From: CAYMKL01 sp964390805
Lineage (GTDB): Bacteria > Chloroflexota > Anaerolineae > VGOG01
NCBI GenBank assembly: GCA_964390805.1
Contig: CAYMKL010000072.1
Span: 1 to 35,830 of the forward strand
Direction: 5' to 3'
Length of the DNA: 35,830 nucleotides
In this document: one piece after another, positions 8,987 to 18,117 of the stretch
How positions within the stretch are numbered: the first letter of the stretch is position 1
How the letters are laid out: each line of letters begins with the position of its first letter
The notes under the pieces: model-generated
What the model saw: only the letters and a program-made list of their open reading frames with translations
Database searches by the model: none
What the model was told of the DNA's origin: nothing
Program-made: the position numbers and the translations under genes

Positions 8987-11580
8987 ATGAATATTCTAAG
9001 TCTAAAACAGGTGGTTCAGGATTATGGTGTAACCGCTGCTGTGCATTTCGCCAACACAGGCGAGCTTTCTGTAAAGAATGATCTATTTGGCGGTGATTAT
9101 GTTGGACAAGTTTCCCTAAGAGACCGAATTCAGTCGATACTCCGTGGGAGGACCGATTTCGTGGTCGCAAAACATGGATTCAAGTTCACAAATAGGGGAT
9201 GGGCAACTGATGTCATTATAGATCCTGTCCACATTAGAATGATGGGCCGCTGTGGCGGAATGTCCTACGCAGCATTGGATTTCTTTCTCTACGATATGGA
9301 CATACCGGTTTGTGATACACGGCCGAAGGAAGGCCAGGTTCTCAACACCTATGTCTATGAGCGACTGATGACGAGTCTTGACAACACGGTACTCATATTC
9401 GTTGGGAAAGTTGCAGACCCCAGTTCCGCTTTTGACGGTAGCCTGGATGATAGCCCGAACGGTGAGCTAGGAAAACTCAAGGCGTCTCTTGACAACGATA
9501 TGCCGGTTAATCTGGGCTTAACTTACCCGGGAGTATCAATCTCGGACAATCACCAAGTCCTTGCTATTGGATATTCCGAGGGTGATAATCCGTCTGACCT
9601 TAGGATCTTTCTATATGACCCAAACTATCCTGAAGAAGAAACAGTTCTGTTCCCTGATATGTCCCATAGGATCTTCAAACAGCAAACATGGGAGGAATAT
9701 GCTAAGGCCAGCGATACCGCCGTTGAATGGAACGCCTACTTCGTAGACCCTGGGTATAGTGAACGGCGTCCGCCGAACCTCGAATTCCCTCAGAACCCAT
9801 ATGATTGGACGGACGAGGATCACAGTCGGCCCAAGAACTACGGCCATTGGGACCTCCGTGGCGCAACGTTCGTTAACACGCTGTTCAATGGGACTAACAT
9901 GAATCGAGTAGATATGGAGCTTGTTAACGCTACGGGTGCAGATTTCTATGAAGCGAATTTGCAGGCGAGCTATTTGGCTCACGCAACTTTGGTTAATACA
10001 TCATTCAAAAAAGCAGATATGCGGCTCTGCACCCTCGACGGTGTATTGGGACACGGCAGCAGTTTTGAAGAAGCCACCCTGGACGGGACTTCTCTTGAAG
10101 AAGCAAATCTCGGACGTGTAAACATGACAGATGCACGACTCGAGAGAGCAGAATTCATGACGGCGTCTCTCGAAGATGCGAATTTCACTCGAGCAAAACT
10201 AACAGAGGCGAAATTCCAAAGTGCAAATCTCACAAGGGCGATCTTGAGTTCTGCGAAGGCGAATTCAGCAAATTTCGAGAATGCGACCCTCAGGCACGCG
10301 AACCTTCTCCAGGCTGACCTAAGAAATGCTGATTTTAGTAATGCTGATCTAAGGAATGCTGATTTGAGAAATGCTAATGCGGATGGTGCAGATTTCGAAT
10401 CCGCAACTCTCGATAATGCGAAACTACACGGAGCTGATCTAAGGAATGCTGNNNNNNNNNNNNNNNNNNNNNNNNNNNNNNNNNNNNNNNNNNNNNNNNN
10501 NNNNNNNNNNNNNNNNNNNNNNNNNNNNNNNNNNNNNNNNNNNNNNNNNNNGAATCCGCAACTCTCGATAATGCGAAACTACACGGAGCTGATCTAAGGA
10601 ATGCTGATTTGAGTAATGCTAGTGCGGACGGTGCAGATTTCGAATCCGCAACTCTCGATAATGCGAAACTACACGGAGCTGATCTAAGGAATGCTGTTTT
10701 GAGAAATGCTAATGCGGATGGTGCAGATTTCGAGAATGCGACCCTCAGGCACGCGAACCTTCTCCAGGCTGACCTAAGAAATGCTGATTTTAGTAATGCT
10801 GATCTAAGGAATGCTGATTTGAGAAATGCTAATGCGGATGGTGCAGATTTCGAATCCGCAACTCTCAAGGATGCGAAACTACACGGAGCTAGTCTAACGA
10901 ATGCGATTCTCCGACACGCAGATCTCACAAATGTGAACTTGCATCAGGCTAAGCTAAACGGCATCGACTTTCGATATGCAACTCTCACAAATGTGAACTT
11001 GAGTTACGCTGAGCTGAGGAATGCGAAATTCCAACATGCGGATCTCACGAATGTGAACTTGAGTTACGCTGATATAAGGAATGCCAAATTCCAGCATGCG
11101 GATCTCACAAATGCGGATTTGAACCACGCTAACGCGCATACTGCAGATTTCAGGAATGCGACCCTCGAGGACGCAAAGCTTAACGGGGCTGACCTAACGG
11201 ATGCGAAATTCCAGAATGCAGATCTCACGAATGTGGACTTGAACCACTGTAATCTAAACGACTTGGACTTTCAAGATGCGAATCTGACAAATGCGGATTT
11301 GAGTGAGGCGCAGGCGAATCCTGCGAATTTCAAGCGTGCGACCCTCAGGAAAGCGGGGCTTTACAATGCTGATATAAGGAATTCAGATTTCCAAGACGCA
11401 GATCTCAGAGAGGCGGACTTGAGTTACGCGAATGCAAATGCTTCAAATTTCAGGAACGCGAAGCTTAACGGGGCTAATCTAAGCTATGCAGATTTCCGAA
11501 ACACAGATCTCACAGGTGCTGAATTGACAGGAGCTAACACGACAGAGGCCAACTTTGCAGGTGCACAAGGATACCCGTAA
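8987..11580 (+). CDS. Papain-like cysteine peptidase domain fused to pentapeptide-repeat helix (interrupted by a scaffold gap)
   Basis: One gene split by 100 N at 10452-10551; the frame after the N-run differs only because its length is arbitrary. GAGGAGGG precedes the ATG. Residues about 1-265 look like a papain-fold domain: C89 in GRCGGMSYAALDFF, H189 in DNHQVLAIGY, and D211/N213 in LYDPN give a Cys-His-Asp/Asn set in the right order. From about residue 288 to the end come pentapeptide repeats of the A(D/N)LXX type (NADLRNADLRNA, HADLTNVNL), which fold as a right-handed quadrilateral beta-helix. No signal peptide or membrane segment is seen. Peptidase activity is inferred; the domain could also be a transglutaminase or an inactive binding module. 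Pentapeptide helices can mimic DNA or act as scaffolds. The gene lies in the A/T-rich accessory stretch. Confidence 0.75.
10277..10884 (+). repeat. Near-identical tandem DNA repeats (120-bp and 90-bp units) in the pentapeptide gene
   Basis: The 120-bp unit beginning GAGAATGCGACCCTC occurs at 10277-10396 and again at 10732-10851 with no visible difference. The 90-bp unit beginning GAATCCGCAACTCTC starts at 10397 (cut by the gap), 10552 and 10642, with a variant at 10852. All units are multiples of 15 bp, so changes in copy number keep the pentapeptide frame. The identity at DNA level indicates recent duplication or gene conversion. Confidence 0.85.
10452..10551. other. Scaffold gap (100 N)
   Basis: Exactly 100 N. 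The last bases before (ATCTAAGGAATGCTG) and the first after (GAATCCGCAACTC) both belong to the 90-bp repeat. Continuity of the repeat requires a true gap of 35 bp plus a multiple of 30, so 100 is a placeholder. Confidence 0.9.
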
Positions 11581-12004
11581 TTCACGTATAAACGTAGTTG
11601 GGGGCGAGGACAGTGAGTGGTTTCGTAGTGATATGTGCGTTGCCCGAATGTACTCGAACGGTCATGCACACTTTCTCAAGGGCGATGAGTACATCAAGCA
11701 CAAACCCAGCGTAGCGGTCGTGGGAGGCACGGGGACCATCGGCGTAACGGGCTGGAAGTCATTCCCATAGGGTTTCAGCCCATAGGCGAGGGGTTGGGCT
11801 CCAGAAGGCACCAAGCCGGCGAATCATGGGTTCCTCGCGTTAACGCGGGACATCCCTCGTCTCGGCTGTGGTGATCAAGGCACGGCGGGACAGAGGAGGA
11901 GTATTCGGGCACCGAAGTGGTGGTGGTTGACGAAGCTGTAGACGATACGTTTGAGCACCCCGAGTTTAGCGTTGGTGCCTCCGAGCCTAATGTCACTAAC
12001 ATTT

Positions 12005-12158
12005 GTTATTCTGAGCGACCGAAGGGAGCGAAGAATCTCGTTTTCACACTGCCTAAGACCTTGTGGAACGAGATTCCCTTCGACTGGGCTCAGGGCAGGC
12101 TTCGTCGCTCCGCTCCTCAGACCTGTCCTGAGCTTGCCGAAGGAATGACGAAATCTCG
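12005..12158. repeat. Composite inverted repeat with two nested 24-bp elements
   Basis: Outer arms: TTATTCTGAGCGACCGAAGG...GAAGAATCTCG on the left and TTCGTCGCTCCGCTCCTCAG...AATGACGAAATCTCG on the right, an inverted pair. The right half is interrupted twice by the dispersed 24-bp element, at 12076-12099 (minus orientation, CCCTTCGACTGGGCTCAGGG) and 12121-12144 (plus orientation, core CCTGAGCTTGCCGAAGG). Confidence 0.7.
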
Positions 12159-12515
12159 TTGTAGTATCAGGGAACAATCAGAAGCTAAGCAGGCATGATC
12201 AAGGACCGACAGAGGTCGACAATGGCTGGGAAGAGGCGCCGCCGCCGGGCTCAGTCTGACGAAAATCGCTCGCGAAGCCGGATTCCATAACCCGGAAACA
12301 ACCAAAACGTTCTGATCACAGAGGCACGGAGAGTACAGAACATGCAAACAACCCTTGCTTTCTCTCTGGTCATCCTCATCGAATGCAAACGATGTAGACG
12401 CGGCACTGGCATTCCTCACCACAGAAGGATACGCTCCCCTCGGCTACGCTCGGGACAGGCAGGGCAGGTCCGTGCACGACCTGAGCCGTATACGAAAATG
12501 TCGTTTGACACCATC

Positions 12516-12546
12516 AAAAAGAGCCACTCTGTGATCAGGGTGGCTC
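12516..12546 (-). terminator. Rho-independent terminator of the STAND ATPase gene
   Basis: Stem GAGCCAC (12521-12527) with GTGGCTC (12540-12546). On the minus strand the stem is followed by TTTTT (12516-12520). It lies 37 bp past the stop of the gene at 12584-15310. Confidence 0.7.
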
Positions 12547-12583
12547 TCCGCTTTTGGCCCACCGCAGCGGCTCGATAGCCTTC

Positions 12584-15310
12584 TTAACTGCGTGAGAGTT
12601 CTTCGAGCAGCGCCTTGACCTCTTTCAGGTCTGGCGTGTCAAATCCCTCGGTGAACCAGCCGTAGATCTCCGCCAGCATTTGCCGAGCTTCTTCTCGCTT
12701 GCCCTGCTTCCGCCACAGGCGACACAGGCTCACCGTCGCCCGCAGTTCCAGCGACTTCGCCTGCTGCCTGCGGGCCACCTCAATGGCGTGCTGAAAGCTG
12801 TCTTCGGCTCTAGCCTCATCGCCCTGCAGGAGCAGCAACTCCCCCTTGAGGCGATGCAGCTCCGGCTCCCACCAGTGCTCTCCATGCCTCGCGGCCGCTT
12901 CCAGCCCCTCGGCCACGGTGGAGAGCCCCTCCTCGGTCTGCCCTAATCTCCAATATAGCTCAACCAGGGGAGCGAGGAATGCCGGAAGTCCCAGTTTTGC
13001 ACCGGTGGCCCGCCAGTCGGCCAGCCCCTGGCGGATCTGGAGAGTCCCCGCCTCTCTCTCTGCCGGTCCTTGCTCGGCCAGGACCCAGCCCTGTATCATC
13101 CTTCCCATTGCCAACCACTGTGGAAACTCGTGCTCAATGCAGAGCGCCATCGCTGCCTCGGCGCGGTCCCGGGCCGCTTGTGCCTCTCCACGATGCTGGT
13201 GGATCATGGCGGCGAAGCACTGGGCCCAGGCCAGGTTGAAAGGCTGGCCAATCTCCTCGGCCAGGGCCAGCGACTCGTGGCTCTCCTGGAGGGCCTGATC
13301 CGGATAACCCAGACTCCACAGCACCTGGGCGAGAAAGGAGTGGCTCGCCACTGCGGGATCGTGCCCGAAGAGGGCGGGATACGAGCTTTGCAGTTGGGGA
13401 TCGTAGAGGGCCAGGCCCTGTTCAAAATGGGCTCGGGCTGAGGCTAAATCCCCGCGCGAGTATGAGGTCAGCGCCAGCGCAAGGTGGGCCTGCAAAAGGA
13501 ACGTAGGGTCTCCTACCTGCTGGGCCAGGTGCAGGAGCTGTTCCCCAAGCTCGTGCGCGGTCTGCAACTCCACCCGCACGTGATAAAACCTGAAAAGCCC
13601 AAACAACACGGGGAAGAGCTGGGGCGTCTCCTCCACCTGCCGGCATAGCTCCCGCGCCTGAGCGTAATTCTCCGCCACTTCCGGTGCTGCAAAGCCCTTA
13701 GCCAACGCCAACGGAGTGCCCAGGGCGATGTGCAGTTGGAGCTCTTGCCCTGCGCGCTCAGGTGACTCCGGCAAGGTCTGGAGCACCTCCAGCCCCTTGC
13801 TGAGCAGGGTGATGGCCTCTTCATAGGCGGACAGTCGCGCGGCCTTCTCCCCGGCCAGGCTCAGGTAGTGGACCGCCTTCTCCGTCATCCCCGCCTCCTG
13901 AAAGTGACGCGCCAATTGCACGGCGATTTCTTGCGCCTGATCCCCATACAACTCCTCCAGCACGTTGCCCACGTCCTCGTGCAGGTACGACCGCTCCACC
14001 TGGTCCAGGTTGTTGTACAGGTACTTCTGGAACAAGTTGTGCTGGAAGCGGTACAGGGATAGCCGCTGTCGGCCCAGGCGCTGGACGCCCTGAGCGCCCA
14101 CCAGGTGATGTTGCCTGTCCAACTCACGGCTCAACCGCCGGATGAGTCCCCGCTCATCCACGGCCTGCACGCGAGCCACCACTTCGGCCGTGAACGCCTC
14201 CCCCTCCACGCTGGCCACGGTCAGCATCTCCTGCAGCTCTTCCTCCAGCCGGCCGATGCGCTCTTCGATCACTCCCTCCACCCGCGCCGGCAGTTCGCCC
14301 CAGTCCAGAGCAGGCCCTTCGATCCAACGGCCCTCCTCGTCCTGAACCAGATCACGCCGCTCTCGCATATCCCGCAGCAGCTCGACGGTGAACAGGGGGT
14401 GTCCCCCTGTGTGGCGGAACAGAGCTTGTCTGAAGGCCTCGCCCAGCCGATGGGGCTCGGTGTCCAGGAGTGCGTCCACGAATTGCCGGCCCTCGGCCTC
14501 GGCTGCCTGACCCAGGTCCACCCAGATGTCGCCGTGGTATCGCTTCAGCTCGTTGAGCACCGGCTCCAGGGGATGGCGTTCCCCAGCGCGTCCCAGGCCC
14601 ACCTCGTCGGGCCGATAAGTGCCCACGAGCAGGATGCGGCTGCCTCCAATGCGCCGGCCGAGGTGGAACAGCAGGCTGACGGAAGACGTGTCGGCCCACT
14701 GCAGGTCGTCCAACACCAACATGAACGGCTGCTTCGCCGCCAGAGCTCGCAACACGTTGGTGTACTGCTCGAAAATGTGGGCTTGCTCCAAAGCTTTATC
14801 GCCGCCGCCTGCCCGTCGAAGGCCCTTGCGCTCCATGAGCTGCTCCAGCTTCTCCAGCCAGCCCACCTGGTCAGCCACGAAGGTTGTTGCCTTGGCTATC
14901 ATCCCAGCCCCGGGCACCAGGACGTCAATCAGGTCGGGACCGAACTCCATCAGGGCATTCCCCGACCATCGCAACAGACCCCGCAGCCGGTTGGCGTTTT
15001 CGGGGCTAATGGTTCTCTCAGCCAGCTTGGCTTCTACGTCGCCGGTGAGCAGTGCCAGTATCTCCCGAAAGGGTAGGTAAGGGTCACCAATCCCTGTTTG
15101 GGCGCTGCAGTTGCCCAGGGCAACGATGAGGTCGAGGCAGGCTTTCTCGGCACGCCGGGCGAACTCAGTGACCAAAGCGGTTTTGCCGCTGCCGGCCTCG
15201 CCGACGACGAAGCAAACCTGGCCATGGCCGGCGAGGGCTGTATCGAGGAAGTCGGTCAGTTGGGCGAGCTCGCGCTCACGGGCGACGAAGACGTTTCTTT
15301 GGGTTGTCAT
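12584..15310 (-). CDS. STAND ATPase with TPR domain, no DNA-binding domain
   Basis: 908 residues from ATG 15310. The frame stays open further upstream but only through rimO. Walker A GEAGSGKT is at 37-44 and Walker B MLVLDD at 197-202, followed by LQWAD as in its paralogue at 2770-6585. The start FVARERELAQL is the linker that joins the BTAD part to the ATPase in the paralogue, so this protein lacks exactly the DNA-binding and BTAD modules. The C-terminal half is TPR repeats (for example VGDPTFLLQAHLALALTSYSRGDLASA). The start codon overlaps the rimO stop as ATGA, so translation is likely coupled. It may be a signalling ATPase acting through protein contacts; the partner is unknown. A terminator follows at 12516-12546. 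Confidence 0.85.
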   Translation of the reverse strand: MTTQRNVFVARERELAQLTDFLDTALAGHGQVCFVVGEAGSGKTALVTEFARRAEKACLDLIVALGNCSAQTGIGDPYLPFREILALLTGDVEAKLAERTISPENANRLRGLLRWSGNALMEFGPDLIDVLVPGAGMIAKATTFVADQVGWLEKLEQLMERKGLRRAGGGDKALEQAHIFEQYTNVLRALAAKQPFMLVLDDLQWADTSSVSLLFHLGRRIGGSRILLVGTYRPDEVGLGRAGERHPLEPVLNELKRYHGDIWVDLGQAAEAEGRQFVDALLDTEPHRLGEAFRQALFRHTGGHPLFTVELLRDMRERRDLVQDEEGRWIEGPALDWGELPARVEGVIEERIGRLEEELQEMLTVASVEGEAFTAEVVARVQAVDERGLIRRLSRELDRQHHLVGAQGVQRLGRQRLSLYRFQHNLFQKYLYNNLDQVERSYLHEDVGNVLEELYGDQAQEIAVQLARHFQEAGMTEKAVHYLSLAGEKAARLSAYEEAITLLSKGLEVLQTLPESPERAGQELQLHIALGTPLALAKGFAAPEVAENYAQARELCRQVEETPQLFPVLFGLFRFYHVRVELQTAHELGEQLLHLAQQVGDPTFLLQAHLALALTSYSRGDLASARAHFEQGLALYDPQLQSSYPALFGHDPAVASHSFLAQVLWSLGYPDQALQESHESLALAEEIGQPFNLAWAQCFAAMIHQHRGEAQAARDRAEAAMALCIEHEFPQWLAMGRMIQGWVLAEQGPAEREAGTLQIRQGLADWRATGAKLGLPAFLAPLVELYWRLGQTEEGLSTVAEGLEAAARHGEHWWEPELHRLKGELLLLQGDEARAEDSFQHAIEVARRQQAKSLELRATVSLCRLWRKQGKREEARQMLAEIYGWFTEGFDTPDLKEVKALLEELSRS

Positions 15311-16623
15311 TCTCTTCTTCCTCCGATCAGGTCGTACTCCATGGCCCCTGTGATGAGCACGGGAATCATGTCCCCCATGGGTAGCTCCTCCTTGATGACG
15401 ACCAAGCCGTCCACCTCGGGAGCGTCGCGGTAGGAGCGCCCCACGCTGAGGCCATCGCCACTCCCCTCGACGAGGACGTCCAACGTGCGCCCAATCATCT
15501 GCTGGTTCTTGGCCAGGGAGATGCTTTGTTGCAGCTCCATGAGCCACTGGTAACGTTCCTCTTTGACCTGATCGGGGACCTGGTCAGGCAGGTCGGCTGC
15601 GCGGGTGCCTTCCTCCCGTGAGTAGGTGAAGACCCCCACTCGATCAAAAGCCGTCTCCTCGACGAAATCGAGCAGGACCTCGAACTCCTCTTCAGTCTCG
15701 CCAGGGTAGCCGACGATGAAGGAGGTACGAAGGGCGATGTCGGGCATGGCCTGGCGCAGATCGGCGATCAAGCGCTGCACTTTTTCCACGCCGTGGGGGC
15801 GGTTCATGCGGCGCAGGGTCTCGGGGTGGGCGTGCTGCAGGGGGATGTCCAGGTAATGGCAGACCTGGGGGTGTTGGGCCATGATCTCAATGAGTTTGGG
15901 GGTGATGTGCTGGGGATAGGCATACATCAGGCGCAGCCAGGGAAGCTCTGGCGTGGCCTTCAGAATGGCCTCGATGAGCTCAGGCAGAGCGTCACGCTGA
16001 CCTCGGTCGCGCCCGTAGGCGGTGGTGTCCTGGGCGATGAGGATGATCTCTTTGACTCCCTGTTCAGCCAACTGCCGCGCCTCCTCCACGATGGCTTCCG
16101 TCGGGCGGCTGCGGGCCCGCCCCTTGATCATCGGTATGGCGCAGAACGAGCAGGCCGCGCTGCAGCCATCGGCTATCTTGAGGTAGGCGCTGGCTCCTTG
16201 AACAACGGACCTGGACATTGAGGCAGCGAGGGGCACGGGCGGGTCGCCGATCATCACCAGTGGTCTGTCGCCATCCGAGAACAACCCCTCCACCAGGGCC
16301 GTGATCTCCATCCAGCGCCTGGTGCCGATGATGCCATCCAGGCCGGGCACCTCTTCGGCCAACTCGCGGCCATGGCTTTGCGAGAGGCACCCCGCGGAGA
16401 TGAGTGACTGTCCTGGTCTCTTGGTCTCGGCCAGCTCCCGCAAGGCAGCAAAGGACTCCTCCTGGGCGATGTCAATGAAACCGCAGGTGTTGACGATGAC
16501 AACTTCCGCTGCTGCCGGATGTTCCGTGGGAGCATAGCCTGCTCGTTGAAGCAGCCGGCTCATCCCTTCGGAGTCTACAGTGTTCTTGCAGCAGCCTAGG
16601 GAGAGTAGGTAGTAGTAGTGCAT
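15307..16623 (-). CDS. rimO: Ribosomal protein S12 methylthiotransferase RimO
   Basis: 438 residues from ATG 16623 (a TTG at 16662 would add 13). It methylthiolates an Asp of ribosomal protein S12. The N-terminal MTTase domain starts MHYYYLLSLGCCKNTVDSEGM with the cluster-binding Cys at 11. The radical-SAM motif CSAACSFC lies within KIADGCSAACSFCAIPMIKGRARSR. DIALRTSFIVGYPGETEEEF and FTYSREEGTRAADLPDQV favour RimO over MiaB, and the protein ends in a TRAM domain (LDVLVEGSGDGLSVGRSYRDAPEVDGLVVI). The ATG is preferred because known RimO proteins start here, though the ribosome binding site (GGAG, about 17 nt away) is weak. The stop overlaps the start of the STAND ATPase. Confidence 0.93.
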   Translation of the reverse strand: MHYYYLLSLGCCKNTVDSEGMSRLLQRAGYAPTEHPAAAEVVIVNTCGFIDIAQEESFAALRELAETKRPGQSLISAGCLSQSHGRELAEEVPGLDGIIGTRRWMEITALVEGLFSDGDRPLVMIGDPPVPLAASMSRSVVQGASAYLKIADGCSAACSFCAIPMIKGRARSRPTEAIVEEARQLAEQGVKEIILIAQDTTAYGRDRGQRDALPELIEAILKATPELPWLRLMYAYPQHITPKLIEIMAQHPQVCHYLDIPLQHAHPETLRRMNRPHGVEKVQRLIADLRQAMPDIALRTSFIVGYPGETEEEFEVLLDFVEETAFDRVGVFTYSREEGTRAADLPDQVPDQVKEERYQWLMELQQSISLAKNQQMIGRTLDVLVEGSGDGLSVGRSYRDAPEVDGLVVIKEELPMGDMIPVLITGAMEYDLIGGRRE

Positions 16624-16725
16624 TTTGGTATCTTGATCAGCTCCATTCAATCTCGGCCCCAAAGGAGGCCAGGAAGCACTTGAAGACCTCCTGCCGGCGC
16701 CGCACGATCTGCCAACGGATACCTA

Positions 16726-16858
16726 GCGGATTAACGGATACGTCCACTGCCTGTATCCGCTAATCCGTTACTCATCCGCTGACCAATTGACCGGCCGCCA
16801 GCCCCAATGGGGGCTTTGTAAACTGAGCCAGGGGCTTGACCGAAGCGGAGCCCCTGGC
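16726..16858 (-). terminator. Three stem-loops between the RodZ-like gene and rimO
   Basis: A perfect 10-bp stem (16827-16836 with 16849-16858, 12-nt loop) lies 5 bp past the RodZ-like stop. A short GCCCC/GGGGC hairpin follows at 16801-16814. A 16-bp inverted repeat with two mismatches (16726-16741 with 16753-16768) comes next. There is no clear U-run, so these may be attenuators or processing sites rather than a full terminator. Confidence 0.45.
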
Positions 16859-16863
16859 GGACT

Positions 16864-17871
16864 TCAGGAAGTGATAGTGGGTGTAGGGGTGATTCCCTCC
16901 GCGAACCATTCCACGTCCACCACCTGACCCCTCTCCCCCAGGAGACCCAGGGATTCGCCGTTGACGATGGCTTCTACGCCGCCAGCGTTGCCGCAGCGCA
17001 GGGCGACGCTCTCCTGCCCCTGCCAGATCTGCGTTGTGTCCGCTTCCAGGGAGCCCACGAAAGCCTGTTCCCCATCCACGAGAACCCGCAGCCAGGCGTA
17101 TTCGACGATGTTCAGCTCAACCTCGACGCCAGCGGAAACGCTGGACGTGGGCGTGTCGGTGGGGGCGGCGCTGGTAGGGGTGCTGGTGGGGGTACTTATA
17201 GAGGTGCTGGTGGGAATACTGGTGGGAGTATTGGTGGGAACGCTGGTGGGGACACTGGTGGAGGTGGAGGTGGGCTCGACGGCGGCTACGACGGTGGGCA
17301 GGGGAGTGGGCGTGGCGGTGGGCATCTCGGTTGGCGTAGCGGTGGGTACCGTGGTGGGTGTCACGGTGGGCGCTACCATCGGGGTGGCGGAGGGCGTTAC
17401 GATGGAGGTGGTGGCAGTGGGTGATGGGGTGGGGGTAGTGGTAGCGGTGGCTCGCCAGAATGACAATTGGGTCTTGATTGTGGGGGGAAGATAGTGCCAA
17501 GTGGCCCAAGACCCGAAGGCTATCAGCACTACGATGAGCAGGATGCCGATCACCAAGTCGGGCGTAAGCCAGGAAGGCGCGGCCATGGAGATGTCCATCG
17601 GCTGGAAGAAGCCAGGCTGTGGCAGAGCTGCCTTGCCCTCGTCCTCTCGGCCTTCGTAGAGGGCTACCAATTCCTCGGGGTCGAGCTCCAGATACATGGC
17701 GTAGGTGCGCAGAAAACCTTTGACGTAGGTTTCGGCGGGCAAGGCTCCAAAATCTCCCTCCTCCAGGGCCTGGAGAAACTTCTGCCGTATGCGTGTGGCC
17801 TCCTCGACCTCTTCTAAGGACACCCCCTTTTGTTCGCGCGCCTCCTGTAGCAACTGACCAAGATTGCCCAT
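16864..17871 (-). CDS. RodZ-like membrane protein (HTH, TM, Thr/Pro linker, DUF4115)
   Basis: 335 residues from ATG 17871, preceded by GGGAGGT; the longer frame to 18072 has no such site. Residues 4-68 form a Cro/C1-type HTH_25 domain (LGQLLQEAREQKGVSLEEVE). A membrane helix spans about 104-126 (PDLVIGILLIVVLIAFGSW). A Thr/Pro/Ser-rich linker of about 100 residues follows, then a DUF4115-like beta domain (VEVELNIVEYAWLRVLVDGE to about 330). The order is that of RodZ, which anchors MreB and helps set cell shape; many Chloroflexota have such proteins whatever their shape. The HTH is cytoplasmic and the linker and C-domain extracytoplasmic. A promoter is visible at 18089-18117, giving a leader of about 210 nt that contains a dispersed repeat. 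Confidence 0.82.
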   Translation of the reverse strand: MGNLGQLLQEAREQKGVSLEEVEEATRIRQKFLQALEEGDFGALPAETYVKGFLRTYAMYLELDPEELVALYEGREDEGKAALPQPGFFQPMDISMAAPSWLTPDLVIGILLIVVLIAFGSWATWHYLPPTIKTQLSFWRATATTTPTPSPTATTSIVTPSATPMVAPTVTPTTVPTATPTEMPTATPTPLPTVVAAVEPTSTSTSVPTSVPTNTPTSIPTSTSISTPTSTPTSAAPTDTPTSSVSAGVEVELNIVEYAWLRVLVDGEQAFVGSLEADTTQIWQGQESVALRCGNAGGVEAIVNGESLGLLGERGQVVDVEWFAEGITPTPTITS

Positions 17872-17937
17872 TAACTCTACCTCCCATGAAATTGCTAGCG
17901 AAGCTCCGCCGTAAACCGATAAGTAATGGGACGCAGA

Positions 17938-17958
17938 CCTGTCCTGAGCCCCGAAGGA
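17938..17958. repeat. 24-bp dispersed element, copy 4 (short form)
   Basis: CCTGTCCTGAGC and CCCGAAGGA, about three bases shorter in the centre than other copies. It interrupts a GACGCAGA / CACGCAGATT repeat, suggesting insertion into a pre-existing element. Confidence 0.6.
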
Positions 17959-18088
17959 CACACGCAGATTTTCGCAGATAAACGTATAGTGAAGCGGCAT
18001 CAGCGTTGATCTGCGCCCAGAGTTTTGACTCGCTGGTAAGGAATTTCGGGCTTCGGGGAGTCTAGCGGACACGAGTTCGCTAGGCGCT

Positions 18089-18117
18089 ATTATACCTTAC
18101 TTTGCCTTAATAAGCAA
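18089..18117 (-). promoter_or_regulatory. Sigma-70-type promoter of the RodZ-like gene
   Basis: On the minus strand: TTGCTT (18112-18117), 17 bp, TATAAT (18089-18094). Transcription would start near 18082. Confidence 0.65.

Larger units (their letters stand above)
11581..12583. other. One-kilobase noncoding stretch with repeat remnants
   Basis: No gene is supported. A 71-codon frame ends at 11770 but has no start signal. The stretch holds the composite repeat at 12005-12158, a fragment CAGAGGCACGGAGAGTACAG near 12320 that looks like another dispersed-repeat remnant, and the terminator at 12516-12546. It probably is a graveyard of mobile or decayed sequence. Confidence 0.5.

Noticed and set aside
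8649..8990. 113-codon plus frame overlapping the peptidase/pentapeptide start by ATGA
   Set aside because: It begins at a TTG without a ribosome binding site, has a random-looking composition and contains an 11-bp hairpin; the ATGA overlap is probably chance.
10277..11580. Regular repeats considered as a CRISPR array
   Set aside because: The repeats are coding pentapeptides in a 15-bp phase with no unique spacers. No array was found anywhere in the window.
11555..11770. 71-codon frame after the pentapeptide gene
   Set aside because: No start signal and no recognisable domain; may be a decayed fragment but cannot be supported.
14105..15076. 323-codon plus frame opposite the STAND ATPase
   Set aside because: Antisense to the Walker A/B region; composition is a shadow.
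17110..17450. G/T-rich tandem repeats considered as a regulatory or CRISPR repeat
   Set aside because: They code for the Thr/Pro linker on the minus strand in frame.
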